Shown: positions 42,805-53,589 of the stretch, piece by piece | Position numbering within the stretch: position 1 is the stretch's first letter | How the letters are laid out: every line of letters begins with the position of its first letter | Source of the DNA: Pseudopyrenochaeta lycopersici | Taxonomy: Eukaryota > Ascomycota > Dothideomycetes > Pleosporales > Pseudopyrenochaetaceae | Reading direction: 5' to 3' | DNA: 64,000 nucleotides | Assembly: GCA_003313425.1 (NCBI GenBank) | Contig: NHZP01000056.1 | Coordinates: 62,001 to 126,000, forward strand | Notes under the pieces: generated by a model | The model's database searches: none | What the model was told of the DNA's origin: nothing | What the model saw: only the letters and a program-made list of their open reading frames with translations | Program-made: the position numbers and the translations under genes

Positions 42805-44702
42805 AGAATCGTAACGTTCCTGATAATAGGCGTTACCCAGGACCTATCCCAGTTGCGATTGATATATGCTTTCCTTCGGTGAGGCGCAAGGAGGAGGGCT
42901 GCACTATAGGCAGTAACACTATCAGTTTTGAGATAGTATTTATCAAACGCATGCCAGCTAACACGTATGCAGTCGAGTAGCTTTGAATTGCCAGCGTATC
43001 GAGCCTACCAGAAGAGTGTTAGCATATATAGAGTATAGATTTGGGGTAAACAATATATACCTCAGATGCTTTAAAATGATGCACTAGGAAGTCCATTGTA
43101 TATAACACTTGATCAAGTGTTGAGTTATCACCCTCCGTCTCCTTAGTAACTCGATCAAAAGGTTGTAGGAAATCGCGTGCATCAGCAAGAGCCTTCCAGT
43201 CAGCAGGATTAAGAAGATCCTCGTGGTCGAATTCACTATAGAAGTCTTCTTGATATTGAGTTATTGCAGCGCGTAATTGCAGCCCTACAATAATCATTCT
43301 ATACCAAGAGTTCCAGCGTGTCTCATTATCCATTGGAATTGAACGTAGAGCAATTGCAACAAAGTGATGATACCGTTGATTTGATCCATGAATATGGGCA
43401 ACAACGTTATGAAGTTTTCCGGCAGGGCCAACACTACGATAGGTGAACTTGCTAGCCTAGTAGTAAGCTATTAGCATAGGCATGTATAGGAAAGATAGGA
43501 AAGATATTTACCTTGCCTCTTTTAAACTTCTTAGCAAGAAGTTCTTCAATCTTGGCCTCAGCAAGTTCAGTATCGCATTCAAGGGCAGCACGTGCATCCT
43601 TAAAGGCCTTATCAACAGCTTCTTTATCCTCGCAAAAAAAGAAGGCCTGCGCTGCAAGATTGAGGACATGGCCATGGCAGCGAATTCGATGTTGTAGAGG
43701 GTCAAATTGGACACTAAAGTCCAACCCTTGAAGCTTTGTAGCTAAGCGACGAAGAAGTTTATCGTTACTGCCGTGATTATCGCCCACAATATAGCCAATT
43801 CTCCCTGCAATATTGTAGTCCTGAAGTACGCGCCAAAGTGCCTCCGCTTGCTCATCACCACCATGCTTCCCTAGTAGACAAGGCAGGGCAATTAAGGCCT
43901 TCCGAAGTATAGAGGAATTGTCGACAAAGTGAGCCACGATTGCGAGGAAGGATTTCCTATTTGGCGAGGACCAGACATCAACGGCAAGGTGGATAATAGA
44001 AAGAGACTCTTGGAGCTTCGTCTTGAGAACCGCTTTATCTAGTATATACGAGCGTTCGATGATAGAGGGGATAGAGGATCCGGAGTTAACTAAGGCATTT
44101 TCGCAGGTATAGTTTACTGAAAGGAGGAGCGCTCGTAGCTCTGGCCATGTAGCTGCCTCGTATGGTAGATTGCGCATAACGATTAGCTGCGCAAGAGCTT
44201 CCTGAACAACTGGCTTACTGACGCATTCTCGAAGGATCTGTTCCTTCCTCTCTTTAAGCTTCTCGGTCTGCTGAACGTGCTGTTTTTGAAACAAAAATTT
44301 CAATCGTGCCTTTGTATCCTTCTTGACTGTCGGCTCGGCCTCCTGAACAACAAGCTGGTGCTTATTAAGAAGGTGTAGTCGGATATTGCTTGTGATTGTA
44401 TCCCTCCAGTACGGACACTCTTTACAATAAAAGTATCTCCTTCCATTCCTCCCGTTTGCTTCCTCGTTGTCTCTTGGTGCACGCGCAAAAGCCCAGGTGT
44501 TTTTAGCCCTAATCTTGTGTGGTTTGCGTCCGGGGGGTATAGCAGAGAATGCAGCAGAAGGCGTAGAGGCTTGGGAGGAGGATGAGATGGAATCAGTCTC
44601 AAAGTCGTCAAATTGAGCGCTATCAAGCCCAGACAATTCTGTCTGGCTGTCCCAGGCAAGAGAAGCGGTGTCAGCAATGAACAGAGTATTTGGTGCAGCC
44701 AT
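42805..44702 (-). pseudogene. hAT-J transposase, clean but 3' truncated
   Basis: Three exons: 44702-43512, 43456-43061 and 43004-42805. Introns 43457-43511 (GTAAAT...GCTAAT...CTAG, 55 bp) and 43005-43060 (GTATAT...GGTAG, 56 bp) are both phase 0. The first exon has a BED-type finger (YFYCKECPYWRDT...HLLNKHQ) and core (AVDVWSSPNRKSFLAI, RIRCHGHVLNLAAQAF); the second has MDNETRWNSW. No stop codon interrupts the joined frame. The coding sequence ends at about 42805, so the dimerisation domain is missing. Loss is by truncation, not by RIP. The element's right end may be CAGTGCTCTCA at 45375 (inverted). Confidence 0.8.
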
Positions 44703-44848
44703 CGTAATATGGCGTTGATAGATAATCGTGTTGTAGATGTTTGTAGGGTTGTAAGTATTGGTATGAGTACTCTAATAACGTGGCGCATATGATGCAATTC
44801 TCAATAGACTTGGAATTATCTTTATTTTGAGTAATCTCTGTCTCTTCT

Positions 44849-45060
44849 TGTTAGATAAAATGCTGAAATGCGCTTAGCAGAAATTGATTGCGATGTTGGA
44901 TTATATCTGTTGATTTTGATTGTTCTTTTTTCCATTATGTAGTGTGTGTGCCAAGTGGTTACACCCGAGCTTTGTACTACAATACAGTATCGCGTACCCT
45001 CGCTGCTGTGCTGTAGATCTAACAGCATACTCTTTCCGGGCACGCACCTTGTATCTGACA
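44849..45060 (+). mobile_element. Solo LTR 1 (Copia-like)
   Basis: 212 bp from TGTTAGATAAAATGC to CTTGTATCTGACA. The 5-bp duplication CTTCT is perfect at 44844-44848 and 45061-45065. It shares the core GTGCCAAGTGGTTACACCCG with two other LTR copies here. It lies in the 5' region of hAT-J. The Copia label is a guess from the TGTTAGA...TCTGACA ends. Confidence 0.9.
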
Positions 45061-45244
45061 CTTCTACAGAGCGCAACCTGCTCCTTTATATCTTCGACCT
45101 CAACTTCAGCTCTTCGGTCTCACCGAAGGTCTAGAACTTCGGTCTCTTCTAGTCAGATATCACCGTATTTTCTAGACCTGTCAACAGTAAGGTGGCATCC
45201 TCTGAACGAGATCGCGAGCAAAATTCACAGATTTTCAAACTAAA

Positions 45245-45375
45245 ATGTCACGTGAAATATTCAAATATTCGAATATCGATATTCATTCATTAAGCTAATA
45301 TTCATTGCAATGAATATAATATGCATTCATAAAAATGAATATTATGAATGAATGTCGATATTCTTGAGAGCACTG
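45245..45375. repeat. AT-rich inverted motifs ending in CACTG
   Basis: GAATATTC, ATTCATTC and GAATGAAT motifs recur in both orientations. The block ends GAGAGCACTG at 45366-45375, the inverse of the CAGTGCTCTC end of hAT-B. It is plausibly the subterminal region of hAT-J. Confidence 0.5.
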
Positions 45376-45461
45376 CTTAGGATTAACGAGATTAAGAGGT
45401 TGTACGATCCTAGGTTGCTGTTCTGGAACCCGCACTCGCCTTCTGGTAAAGTTTAAGAACA

Positions 45462-45488
45462 GTTAAAGTTAAAGTTAAAGTTAAAGTT
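45462..45488. repeat. (GTTAAA)n short tandem repeat
   Basis: About four and a half units of GTTAAA in a row. Confidence 0.9.
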
Positions 45489-45618
45489 GGTCTGCGGCGA
45501 CAATTATTAGGTTCTGTACGTGTATCCCCTAAGGAATAAAGGTTAGCATTAGAGTTTCTCCCCTATACCCCTAAGGTGTTGCGGTGCCTAGATTCTTAAT
45601 GGTGCCTAGCTATTAGAT

Positions 45619-45803
45619 TGTTAGAAACAAGGTGCATGCCTGGAAATAGTATGCTGTTAGATCTATAGCACAGCAGCGAGGATATGCGATACTGTATTGT
45701 AGTACAAAGCTTAGGTGTGACCATTCGGCACACACATACTACATAAAAAAGAGAAAAATAAGGAAAAAGCAAAAAATAAATCAATTGTCATCTGTTCTAA
45801 CCA
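45619..45803 (-). mobile_element. Solo LTR copy, minus orientation
   Basis: Starts TGTTAGAAACAAGGTGCATG on the plus strand and ends about TCTAACCA. Its reverse complement carries a diverged form of the shared core (CCGAATGGTCACACCTAAGC). No clear duplication is visible, so the boundaries are approximate. Confidence 0.7.
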
Positions 45804-45836
45804 AAACATTCATTAAATTCTAATAATAGGTCTAAT

Positions 45837-46036
45837 TGTCAGACGTAAAGTCCGATAGGGTGTTAGATGTCACGTGTCGATCTCCAAGTTGCGAGATCCT
45901 AGATGGTAGCACAAACTCTCGGGTGTAACCACTTGGCAGAGGGACACAAAAAGGCGGAAAATAGAGAACACACAATCAATCACGTTCATCATCAAAATTC
46001 ATCAAAGATCAAGCCAAATAGTCCTTGAATCTGACA
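45837..46036 (-). mobile_element. Solo LTR 2, minus orientation
   Basis: 200 bp, TGTCAGACG to GAATCTGACA on the plus strand. The 5-bp duplication CTAAT is perfect at 45832-45836 and 46037-46041. The inverse begins TGTCAGATTCAAGGACTATT, the same as the start of the solo LTR at 53413. Confidence 0.9.
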
Positions 46037-46041
46037 CTAAT

Positions 46042-46409
46042 ACTACTCTAACTTGGACTAGACTCTCCTCTACTAACTAGTACCTTAGTTAAAGAGCTAA
46101 GTTAATACTTATTTATTATTACTCTATCTAATTGTTACGAATATCGAGCTAGCAAAGCTATAGGTGCCCTCAATATCCCTCTAACTACTTAGAGGCCTTT
46201 AAGAAGAGGAACATCCTATCTGTGCCGCAAGTCATGTGACCGCTTGCTCTACCAAGGACGAGCGCTCGCCTAGGTCAGTACGAGCGCAGGCTCCGTCTAA
46301 GAGCTCTAGCCTAATAGTCTATTACTTACCTAGCATTTAATAAGTACTTACCTAACTCTAAGTAAGTAGGTAAAGTATATAGTAATTATTAATAAGCCTT
46401 TATAGTATA
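46042..46409. other. AT-rich intergenic stretch
   Basis: No open frame or repeat boundary stands out. AT-rich with TTAATA/TAAGTA motifs, in keeping with RIP-affected non-coding sequence. Confidence 0.5.
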
Positions 46410-46438
46410 ACGTGAGCGGCAAGCGAAACGCCTAGGTA
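46410..46438 (+). mobile_element. Lone TIR fragment of the Pogo-2 family
   Basis: ACGTGAGCGGCAAGCGAAAC and eight further bases equal the start of Pogo-2 (47878), after a TA. It is cut after the first 13-bp box by the Tc1 element. The sequence on the far side of Tc1 is not its continuation. Confidence 0.8.
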
Positions 46439-47765
46439 CAGTACTAGGACAAAAGTTCGGTTCACCGACAACCGAATACGAGGTCCGAACATCAACACCT
46501 CTCTCTACCCTATCTATTGATAAACCCCCAAAAGTCGTAATACCGTAAAAAGAGGCGTCAATTTATTGCAAAAAGCTCAATATTTTGTTTGATAACCATG
46601 CGCATGCCTCAGAGCAGCAAGGCGTTGCGGCATAGATAGAATAAGCGTCTTCACGTACGAATCAGGGATCTTCTGCCATGCTTCCTTCAATGCTTCGCAA
46701 AATCGCTCCCAGTCCTCTGCAGACTCGCCAGTCGTGGCTAGCTCTGGGTGAAGCTTATTTACCTTCTTTTTTAGTATCCACCACATGTGCTCGATAGGGT
46801 TGAGGTCTGGTGAGTAGGGTGGGAAGTTGACAACGTTCATACGGTGCCTCCGTAACCACTCGCTAGTTGCTCGTGCAGTGTGTATGCGTGCATTATCCTG
46901 TTGGAAGAGGTCGCCCCTCCGATAATCGTGGAGGAGACCTTCCTCTAGCGCCTGGGTATAGCTCCAAGCTGAGTAGCCATTATGGGGGGCGTTGGGGCCC
47001 CTCTCCATAATCACTAGCGGACTCTTCTGAGCCCTCCCCCTTCTATCAATCCAGATTGACGCCCACACCATCTGCGCAGGAGGACGCGACGTATTATGCT
47101 CCTCTATCATCTCATGCCTCCATTTCTCATCGGGATAGCGGAAGCACCATTCCTGGTTAGAACCAGAGCCTTTCTGAATAGAGCACTCATCAGAGAAGCG
47201 CATGGTCCTCCTCTTCCAGTCGAAATGCCGCCACTTCCTCCCCCACGCTCTTCTTCTTCCTGCCGTATATCGAGTGATCTTAGGTCTACGCTTGCATCTG
47301 AACTTCTTTAGGTCATACCTCTTAAGCACTCTGTACGCAGTTTTGGCAGATATTTGATTGGTGAGGGCAGCTTCTTCAAGGAGCTGCCTATCTCTATTTT
47401 AGGATATTTTCGAGCCATTCGAAACAGCACTCGCTCGTCACGTTGCGATAGTATCTTAGGGCGCCCAGATCGAGGTGGGTCTTTTGTGGTGTGGTGGACC
47501 TGCCATCGTCGCAAGGTGTCGCGTACACATTTGGGTGTGACGCGAAATTCTTCTGCCAACTCCTTCGCGCTACACCCTGCTTCCGACTTCGCGATAATTC
47601 TTGTGCGTTCATTCGAGGTTAATCGGGTGGTTGTTCTTGCATTGCCACTTATTTCCTGGCCAAATTGACGGCGTTGTGGCATTTTGGTAGTGGTTTGAAA
47701 ATTTGGTGTTGATGAGGGACGCTTTGACGCGTCGCTTCGCGAACCGAACTTTTGTCCCGTGACTG
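46439..47765 (-). mobile_element. Tc1/mariner element (DD34E)
   Basis: TIRs CAGTACTAGGACAAAAGTTC at 46439 and the inverse at 47765 (18 of the first 20-25 bases match), flanked by TA at 46437-46438 and 47766-47767. 1327 bp with one transposase gene. It is unrelated to the pogo elements around it. Confidence 0.9.
46577..47682 (-). pseudogene. Tc1-type transposase, one frameshift
   Basis: Start at the Met of MPQRRQFGQ (47682). A paired-type HTH region (ERTRIIAKSEAGCSAKELAE, VRDTLRRWQVHHTT, RSGRPKILSQRDE) precedes a one-base frameshift at about 47398. The other frame goes on with RQLLEEAALTNQISAKTAYR and the DDE_3 core: FSDECS, FQQDNARIH and SPDLNPIEHMWW. There are 34 residues between the second Asp and the Glu, so DD34E as in Tc1. 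All catalytic residues are kept and no stop is seen, so the frameshift is the only obvious defect. Confidence 0.85.
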
Positions 47766-47767
47766 TA

Positions 47768-47810
47768 ACGTGCCCCACCACCTGAGGAACGCCACCACCT
47801 GAGGCACGCG
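47768..47810 (+). mobile_element. Lone pogo-like TIR of a sixth family
   Basis: Right after TA the sequence starts ACGTGCCCCAC, and the box CACCTGAGG occurs at 47779 and again at 47796, a 17-bp period. This is the same layout as the five complete pogo TIRs but a different sequence. About 65 bp of AT-rich sequence follows before Pogo-2. No partner end was found. Confidence 0.7.
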
Positions 47811-47877
47811 CTAAAAGAAAACTACACCCCCTCTAACTTTCTAAATACTATAGCTATTAATATAAAATTTTAATATA

Positions 47878-49723
47878 ACGTGAGCGGCAAGCGAAACGCC
47901 CAGGTAAGCGAAACGCCCACTCTTGCCAAGACCACACCTCCTTCTACCTTCAACTGCAATGTCTCAACAACTTAATATTGAATTACTCCCTTGTGAGGAT
48001 AGAATTATCTTAGCTATCCAAGCAATGAAAAAAGACGCGATATTAAGTGATCGACGAGCTGCAGCAGTCTACAACGTTCCTAGAAGGACTCTCCGCGACC
48101 GACGCGCTGGAAAGCTTTCACAACGCGACAGCCAACCCAACTCGTCAAAGCTTAACAGGCACGAGGAAGACGCGATTATCCAATATATAAGGAAGCTAGA
48201 CGCGCGAGGATTTGCCCCTACACTGTCTTATCTCCGTGAGATAGCGAATCAGTTGCTAGCTGCTCGTGGTAGTGGCCAGGTGGGAGAAAAATGGGCCAGA
48301 AACTTCGTCTCTCGTAAGCCTGAGATTAAATCCCAACTAAGTAGGCCACGCGACTACCAGAGAGTCCTATGCAGCGATCCAGCTGTTATTAGCCCCTGGT
48401 TTGACCTTGTACGCAACATCAAAGCCAAGTACGGCGTCCTAGATGAAGATACCTATAACTTTGACGAGACTGGCTTTACCATGGGCGTAGGAGGGTCCGT
48501 CAAGGTGGTAACTGCGTCTGAGAGACGTACTCGACCACTGGGGATACAACCTGGCAACCGCGAGTGGGTGACGTTGATTGCTGGTATCAACGCTATGGGC
48601 TGGACAATTCCACCCTTCATTATCTTCAAAGCCAAGAACCACGACAAGTCCTGGTTGCCTGATCTATCTAAGGGCTGGCGTATAGGCCTTAGTAAGAACG
48701 GCTGGACCAACAACGAACTTGGTCTAGCCTGGCTACAGCACTTTATCCAGCATACAGCAGCCCGGACAGTAGGCAGTCACCGGCTACTAGTAATTGATGG
48801 CCACGAGAGCCATAATTCACTTGCCTTCCAGGATCTATGTGAGGAGAACAAGATAATTACCCTCTGTATGCCTTCCTATTCATCCCATATCCTGCAGCCG
48901 CTTGATGTGGGCTGCTTTGCGCTATTGAAGCAGGCATACCGGCGAGAGATTAGGGTCTTGGCAGACAGTCACATCACCCACATTGACAAAAAAGCATTCC
49001 TAGCTTCCTTTAAGGAGGTATTCGAGACCTCGTTCTCACAGCAGAATATTCTATCTAGCTTCCAAGCAACTGGCCTAGTCCCACACAGCCCAGAGGTGGT
49101 GCTATCAAAGCTTGAGGTGAAGCCTCGCACGCCGACACCACCTCTACCAGGGCCCACCCCCTGGCACCCCAAAACACCCAGCAACGCCTGGGAGATAGAG
49201 GCTTAAACAACACTAATTATGAAGAGGATTCGTGACCATAAGAGTTCCTCTCCTGATTCTATTATTGAGATGGTGTTACAAGTTAAAAAGGGATCAACAT
49301 TAAAGGTACACTCACACACGTTGCTGGAAGCTAGAGTAGCTAGTCTTGAGCAGGCAAATAGAGCTGCTTCTGAGCGGAAAAAGCGTAAGAAAAAGCGGAT
49401 CCAGCAGGGAGGGACCCTATCAAAGGAGGAGGGAGAGGACTTAATGACTCAGAGGGACGTTGATGCCCAACTTGAGGTGGAGAGGCGTGCGGAGAGGGCT
49501 CAAACAGGTGCTAGTACAAGGGGTATCCGACGCTGTAAAACTTGTGGAGAGGCAGGACACAATAAGCGCACGTGTAAGAAAGATATAGTAGAAGTAGAGG
49601 ATTAATTTAAGCTACTATAAGCTGTAGTAGCTTTTTGTAGGATTAAGTTGTTAACGTGCAAAGTTGTAAAGCTTGGTGGGGTGGGCGTTTCGCTTACCTG
49701 GGCGTTTCGCTTGCCGCTCACGT
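47878..49723 (+). mobile_element. Pogo-2: nearly intact pogo-like element
   Basis: TIRs ACGTGAGCGGCAAGCGAAAC at 47878 and the inverse ending 49723, TA on both sides (47876-47877, 49724-49725). The box AAGCGAAACGCCC is repeated at 47889 and 47906. 1846 bp, the first of three tandem pogo elements. Confidence 0.95.
47959..49605 (+). pseudogene. Pogo-2 transposase, one stop codon
   Basis: Start at ATG 47959 (MSQQLNIELL); the upstream in-frame Met at 47923 lies in the leader. HTH (YNVPRRTLRDRRAG), CENP-B-type HTH (KLDARGFAPTLSYLREIANQ), DDE core with NFDETGF, IDGHESH and QPLDVGCF. There are 35 residues between the last two Asp, so DD35D. A single TAA at 49204-49206, in place of Gln, separates this from the in-frame C-terminus with basic KKRKKKRIQQGG and CCHC knuckle CKTCGEAGHNKRTC. 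About 548 codons. The DDE domain is complete; only the knuckle tail would be lost. A truncated product might still bind DNA or cut. Confidence 0.9.
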
Positions 49724-49779
49724 TATAACTTTACTATATATAGGCTAAAAATAAAATTAAAAATTAAAAGATTTAAGTA

Positions 49780-51625
49780 ACGTCAAGCACCACCGAACCC
49801 ACCACCCCACCGAACCCACCGAAAATGCTTGGCGCTACCAACTCAGCTCATTCATCATTAGAACTATCACTATCAACAAGACTAGCTGTGCAATAAGTGC
49901 TTGCCTCTGACTCTTCTGAATCGTCTGGACGTTTTCTACATGTTGTTTTGTTGTGGCCAGTCTCTCCACAGTTCCCACAGCGCCGAGCAGCTCGTTGAGG
50001 CCCTACTCGATCGTCCTGTGTACGCGCCTTTTTTACTGGATTATTACTCAACGATCCAGTAATACTTAACTCTGCTCCAGCCCCATACTCTAACGTACCT
50101 CCCTTCTAGATCTGCTTCCTTTTACGCGATTTCCGTGCAGTTTGCACTGCCGATTGCTCTTCAAGCTCCCTAATACGGGAAGCTTAAAGGTTAAACTGAA
50201 CCAACAGACTATCACCGCCTCTGACAAGCTGCTCATACGCCTCCTGAGCTGTACTAGGCGATTGAGTAAATTTACTCAATACTAGCTTTGATTGAGAGCT
50301 AAATTCGAACGAATTGCTTGGAGTCTTTGATTGCTACGGCGTCTCTAGTAGTAGGGCTTGAGGCGGGGTACGGGTACGTACATTAAGGCGATCAATCACT
50401 TGATCAGGGTCTATAGGAACAAGTCCTGACGCCTCAAAGGCTGCTTTGCAGTTAACCTCTGTAAAAACGCGTTCGTACGCGTCTTTAAAGGCTGGTAGAA
50501 AGCCTTCCTTGCTGATATGGAAGACGCGGTTCCGTGCCAAGTCTCTAACGCGTTGACCGTATATGCGCTTTAGAGGGGAGAAACAAACTACATTAAGCGG
50601 CTGAAGGATGTGTGACGAGTGTGACGGCATACAGAGCGTAAGGATCTTGTTGTTAAGGCAGTATTGCTTGAAATCCCAGCTCTGGTGGCTCTCATGGCCG
50701 TTCAAAAGGAGGAGCCTGTGTGCCCCTACCATACGCTCCTTTGTATGCTTGTTAAAGTGCTTTAACCACTCAAGACCAAGCACGTTGTTTGTCCAGCCAT
50801 TATTAGAGACTGAGACCTTCCAATTGCGCGGGATATCCACCTCCTTGTACCACGCTGAGAGGTGAACTTTCCCTTTGAGGATGAGAAAAGGTGGGGTGGA
50901 GTATCCAGTAGCGCAGATACTCGCAATAGCTGTAACCCACTCCCGATTGCCTGCCTGGACGAGCTCAGGCCGTGCACACCTTTCAGAACCAGTAACAACC
51001 TTTGATGAGCTAGCAATTCCCATCTGAAAGCCAGTCTCATCAAAGTTGTGCACATTATCTGGGTGGACGTCGTACTGCTCCATTGTGTCCTGAACGCGTG
51101 TAAACCACGCGTTTATCTCTTCAGGATCTTCCCTCAGTATCCTCTGACGGTCCTTTGCTCGATTAAAAGCTGTTTTAAGCTTCTCTGTACGCGCCACAAA
51201 TCTCTCAGTCTAATTCTTGCCCACCTTCTCTGCACCCCGCGCTCCTAGTATGTGATCCGCCATATCCGCCACCTCTAACAGTGTAGGTGGAAAGCCTCTT
51301 GCATCGAGATCAAGAATACACCCGACGATTGAGTGTTCTTCAGTAGTAGTAAGGATACGGCTGTTAGGTGGTGTTTCGAGTCGAAATGGTACCCCGCGGG
51401 CGCGTTCAGTAAGGGTCGGGCGCTTCACGTTAAAGGCTTTGGCAGCAGCTGTATAGGATTTAAATTGGCCAAGATTGTAACTTTGAAGAGTAAGCTGTAG
51501 TCTCCCTTCATGTTGAACTAAAAGCGCGTTGCGTTGCTCAGCTATTACGCGTTGATGAGTTGTATAGTGGTCTTGGCAGATTTCGGTGGGTTCGGTGGGG
51601 TGGTGGGTTCGGTGGTGCTTGACGT
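49780..51625 (-). mobile_element. Pogo-3
   Basis: TIRs ACGTCAAGCACCACCGAACC at 49780 and the inverse ending 51625, with TA on both sides. The box CACCGAACCCACC is at 49791 and 49808. Length 1846 bp equals Pogo-2. It is 56 bp from Pogo-2 and 6 bp from Pogo-4. Confidence 0.95.
49848..51560 (-). pseudogene. Pogo-3 transposase, RIP-damaged
   Basis: Minus-strand frame with HTH (AKAFNVKRPTLTERARG), CENP-B-type HTH (LDLDARGFPPTLLEVADMAD), DDE core and C-terminal knuckle (CGNCGETGHNKTTC). In-frame stops include a TAG at about 51212 (Trp in Pogo-4), one at 50334 (Trp) and two in the basic tail near 50110 and 50185. The first catalytic Asp (NFDETGF) is kept; the second reads LLNGHESH and the third QPLNVVCF, both Asp to Asn. 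The start codon is unclear. Not active. Confidence 0.85.
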
Positions 51626-51711
51626 TATATAACGTATTCCATCATCGAGTGCGCCACACCATCGAGTGAGCCAAAATCTCTTGGCACCCAACATGACTAC
51701 TGCTACGCGCA

Positions 51712-53411
51712 ATGTCTCAACCAACTCAGTTAAATCAATCTCAAAACGAAGGCAGGATAGAGCTTGCTCTCCAGGCTATAAATCAAGGCCAATTTAAAAG
51801 TGTCCGACGTGCTGCTGAGGCGTTTAACGTTACCCGATTAACCCTGCAGCGAAGATACAACGGAACCCCCGCTCGAGCTAATTGCCAGCCTAATCGCCAG
51901 AAGCTCACGCGCACTGAAGAGCAGACAATCGTCCGATATATCCTTGACCTCGATTCGCGAGGATTTGCGCCCCGGCTGTGTAAGGTGGCAGATATGGCGG
52001 ATAAACTGCTGGCTGTACGCGGTGGAGAGCTAGTAGGCAAGCGATGGGTTGAGAGATTTGTAACGCGTTCAGATGAGCTTAAAATGGCTTTCAACCGAGC
52101 AAAGGACTGTCAGAGGATACTCCAGGAAGATCCAGAGAAAATTAGCGCGTGGTTTAAGCTAGTTAAGGACACTAAAGCTAAGTACGGCGTTCACGACGAC
52201 GACATGCACAACTTTGATGAAACTGGCTTCCAGATGGGCATTATTGGCTCTATGAAAGTTGTTACAGGCTCAGAGAGACGCGCTCGACCTGAGCTCGTTC
52301 AGCCAGGCGATCGCGAGTGGGTTACAGTTATCCAGAGCATCTGCGCTGCTGGGTACGCGACCCCGCTATTCATCGTCTACAAAGGACGCGTCCATATCTC
52401 TGCATGGTACGAGGAGGCAGATATACCGTACAATTGGAAGCTCTCAGTCTCTAAGAACGGCTGGACAAACAACGCACTTGGTCTCGAGTGGTTGAAGCAC
52501 TTTGACGCGCATACAAAGGCGCGTCAAGTTGGGGGGTACAGGCTGCTCATCTTAGACAGCCATGAGAGCCATCTCAACCAGGATTGTAAAGACTACTGCC
52601 TTGAGCACAAGATTCTCACTATCTGTATGCCACCTCACTCATCGCACATCCTCCAGCCACTTGACGTGGTCTGCTTCTCGCCGTTGAAGCGCAAGTACTC
52701 CCAGCGCGTTCGAGACTTGGCACGCCGGCGCGTCTTCCACATTAACAAAGAAGGCTATCTCCCCACCTTTGAAGACGCGTTTTTTGACGTGTTACAGAGG
52801 AGAACTGTCAAAAGGCCTTTGAGGCGTCAGGACTAGTCCCTATGAACGCGCAGGTAGTGTTGGATCGCCTTGAAGTACGGCTGCGTACCCCGCCAGAACC
52901 TCTCCTCCTAGAGACGCCGTGGCAGTCGAAGACCCCAAGCAATACTCAAGAGTTTGGATCTCAATCTAAGCTTATACGCGAGTCCTTTACTCGGTCACCT
53001 GTTACAGCGCAGGTAGGCTTCTCTCAGCTTATAAAAGGCGCTGAACTCATGCTGCACCAAAACGCTCTGCTTGTTGCCCGCAATCATGAGCTTGAAGAGC
53101 AATTAGCAGTAATAACTAAGCGGAAATCGCGCAAAAGGAAGTGGATTCAGCAAGGTGGCACATTAGAGTATGGTGTAGCGTTAGCGCAGGTAGCTGCTGA
53201 AGCGTCTGCGGCGTCTCAGCGATCTAAGAAGGCTCGTGGTGGTAGTGATCAAGAAACAGCTCAACCAGCTCTACGGCGCTGTGGAAATTGTGGCGGGACT
53301 GGGCACAACGCTCGAACGTGCAAAAAGGATATAGAAGGATCTTCTGAATCTAATGTAAGCACAACGTACGCAAGCTCTTTGTTTGATAGTGATAAAATAG
53401 ATAATTCGTAA
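51712..53411 (+). pseudogene. Pogo-4 transposase, one frameshift
   Basis: From ATG 51712: HTH (FNVTRLTLQRRYNG), CENP-B-type HTH (LDLDSRGFAPRLCKVADMAD) and a full catalytic triad NFDETGF, LDSHESH, QPLDVVCF. A one-base loss at about 52790 shifts the frame near the end of the DDE domain. The other frame resumes with ASGLVPMNAQVVLDRLEVRL and ends with the basic segment (KRKSRKRKWIQQGG) and CCHC knuckle CGNCGGTGHNARTC. No stop codons are seen outside the shift. The DDE domain itself is intact up to about residue 355. Confidence 0.88.
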
Positions 53412-53412
53412 C

Positions 53413-53589
53413 TGTCAGATTCAAGGACTATTTGGCTTGATCTTTGATGAATTGATGATGAACGTGATTGATTCGTGTGTTCCCGATTTTCTCCTTTTAT
53501 GGAGTGTGTGTGTGCCAAGTGGTTACACCCGAGCTTTGTACTACAATACAGTATCGCGTACCCTCGCTGCCATGCTGTTTTATCTGACA
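53413..53589 (+). mobile_element. Solo LTR 3
   Basis: 177 bp, TGTCAGATTCAAGG to TTATCTGACA. The 5-bp duplication GTAAC is perfect at 53408-53412 and 53590-53594. The core GTGCCAAGTGGTTACACCCG is identical to solo LTR 1. It sits just after the Pogo-4 coding end. Confidence 0.93.
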
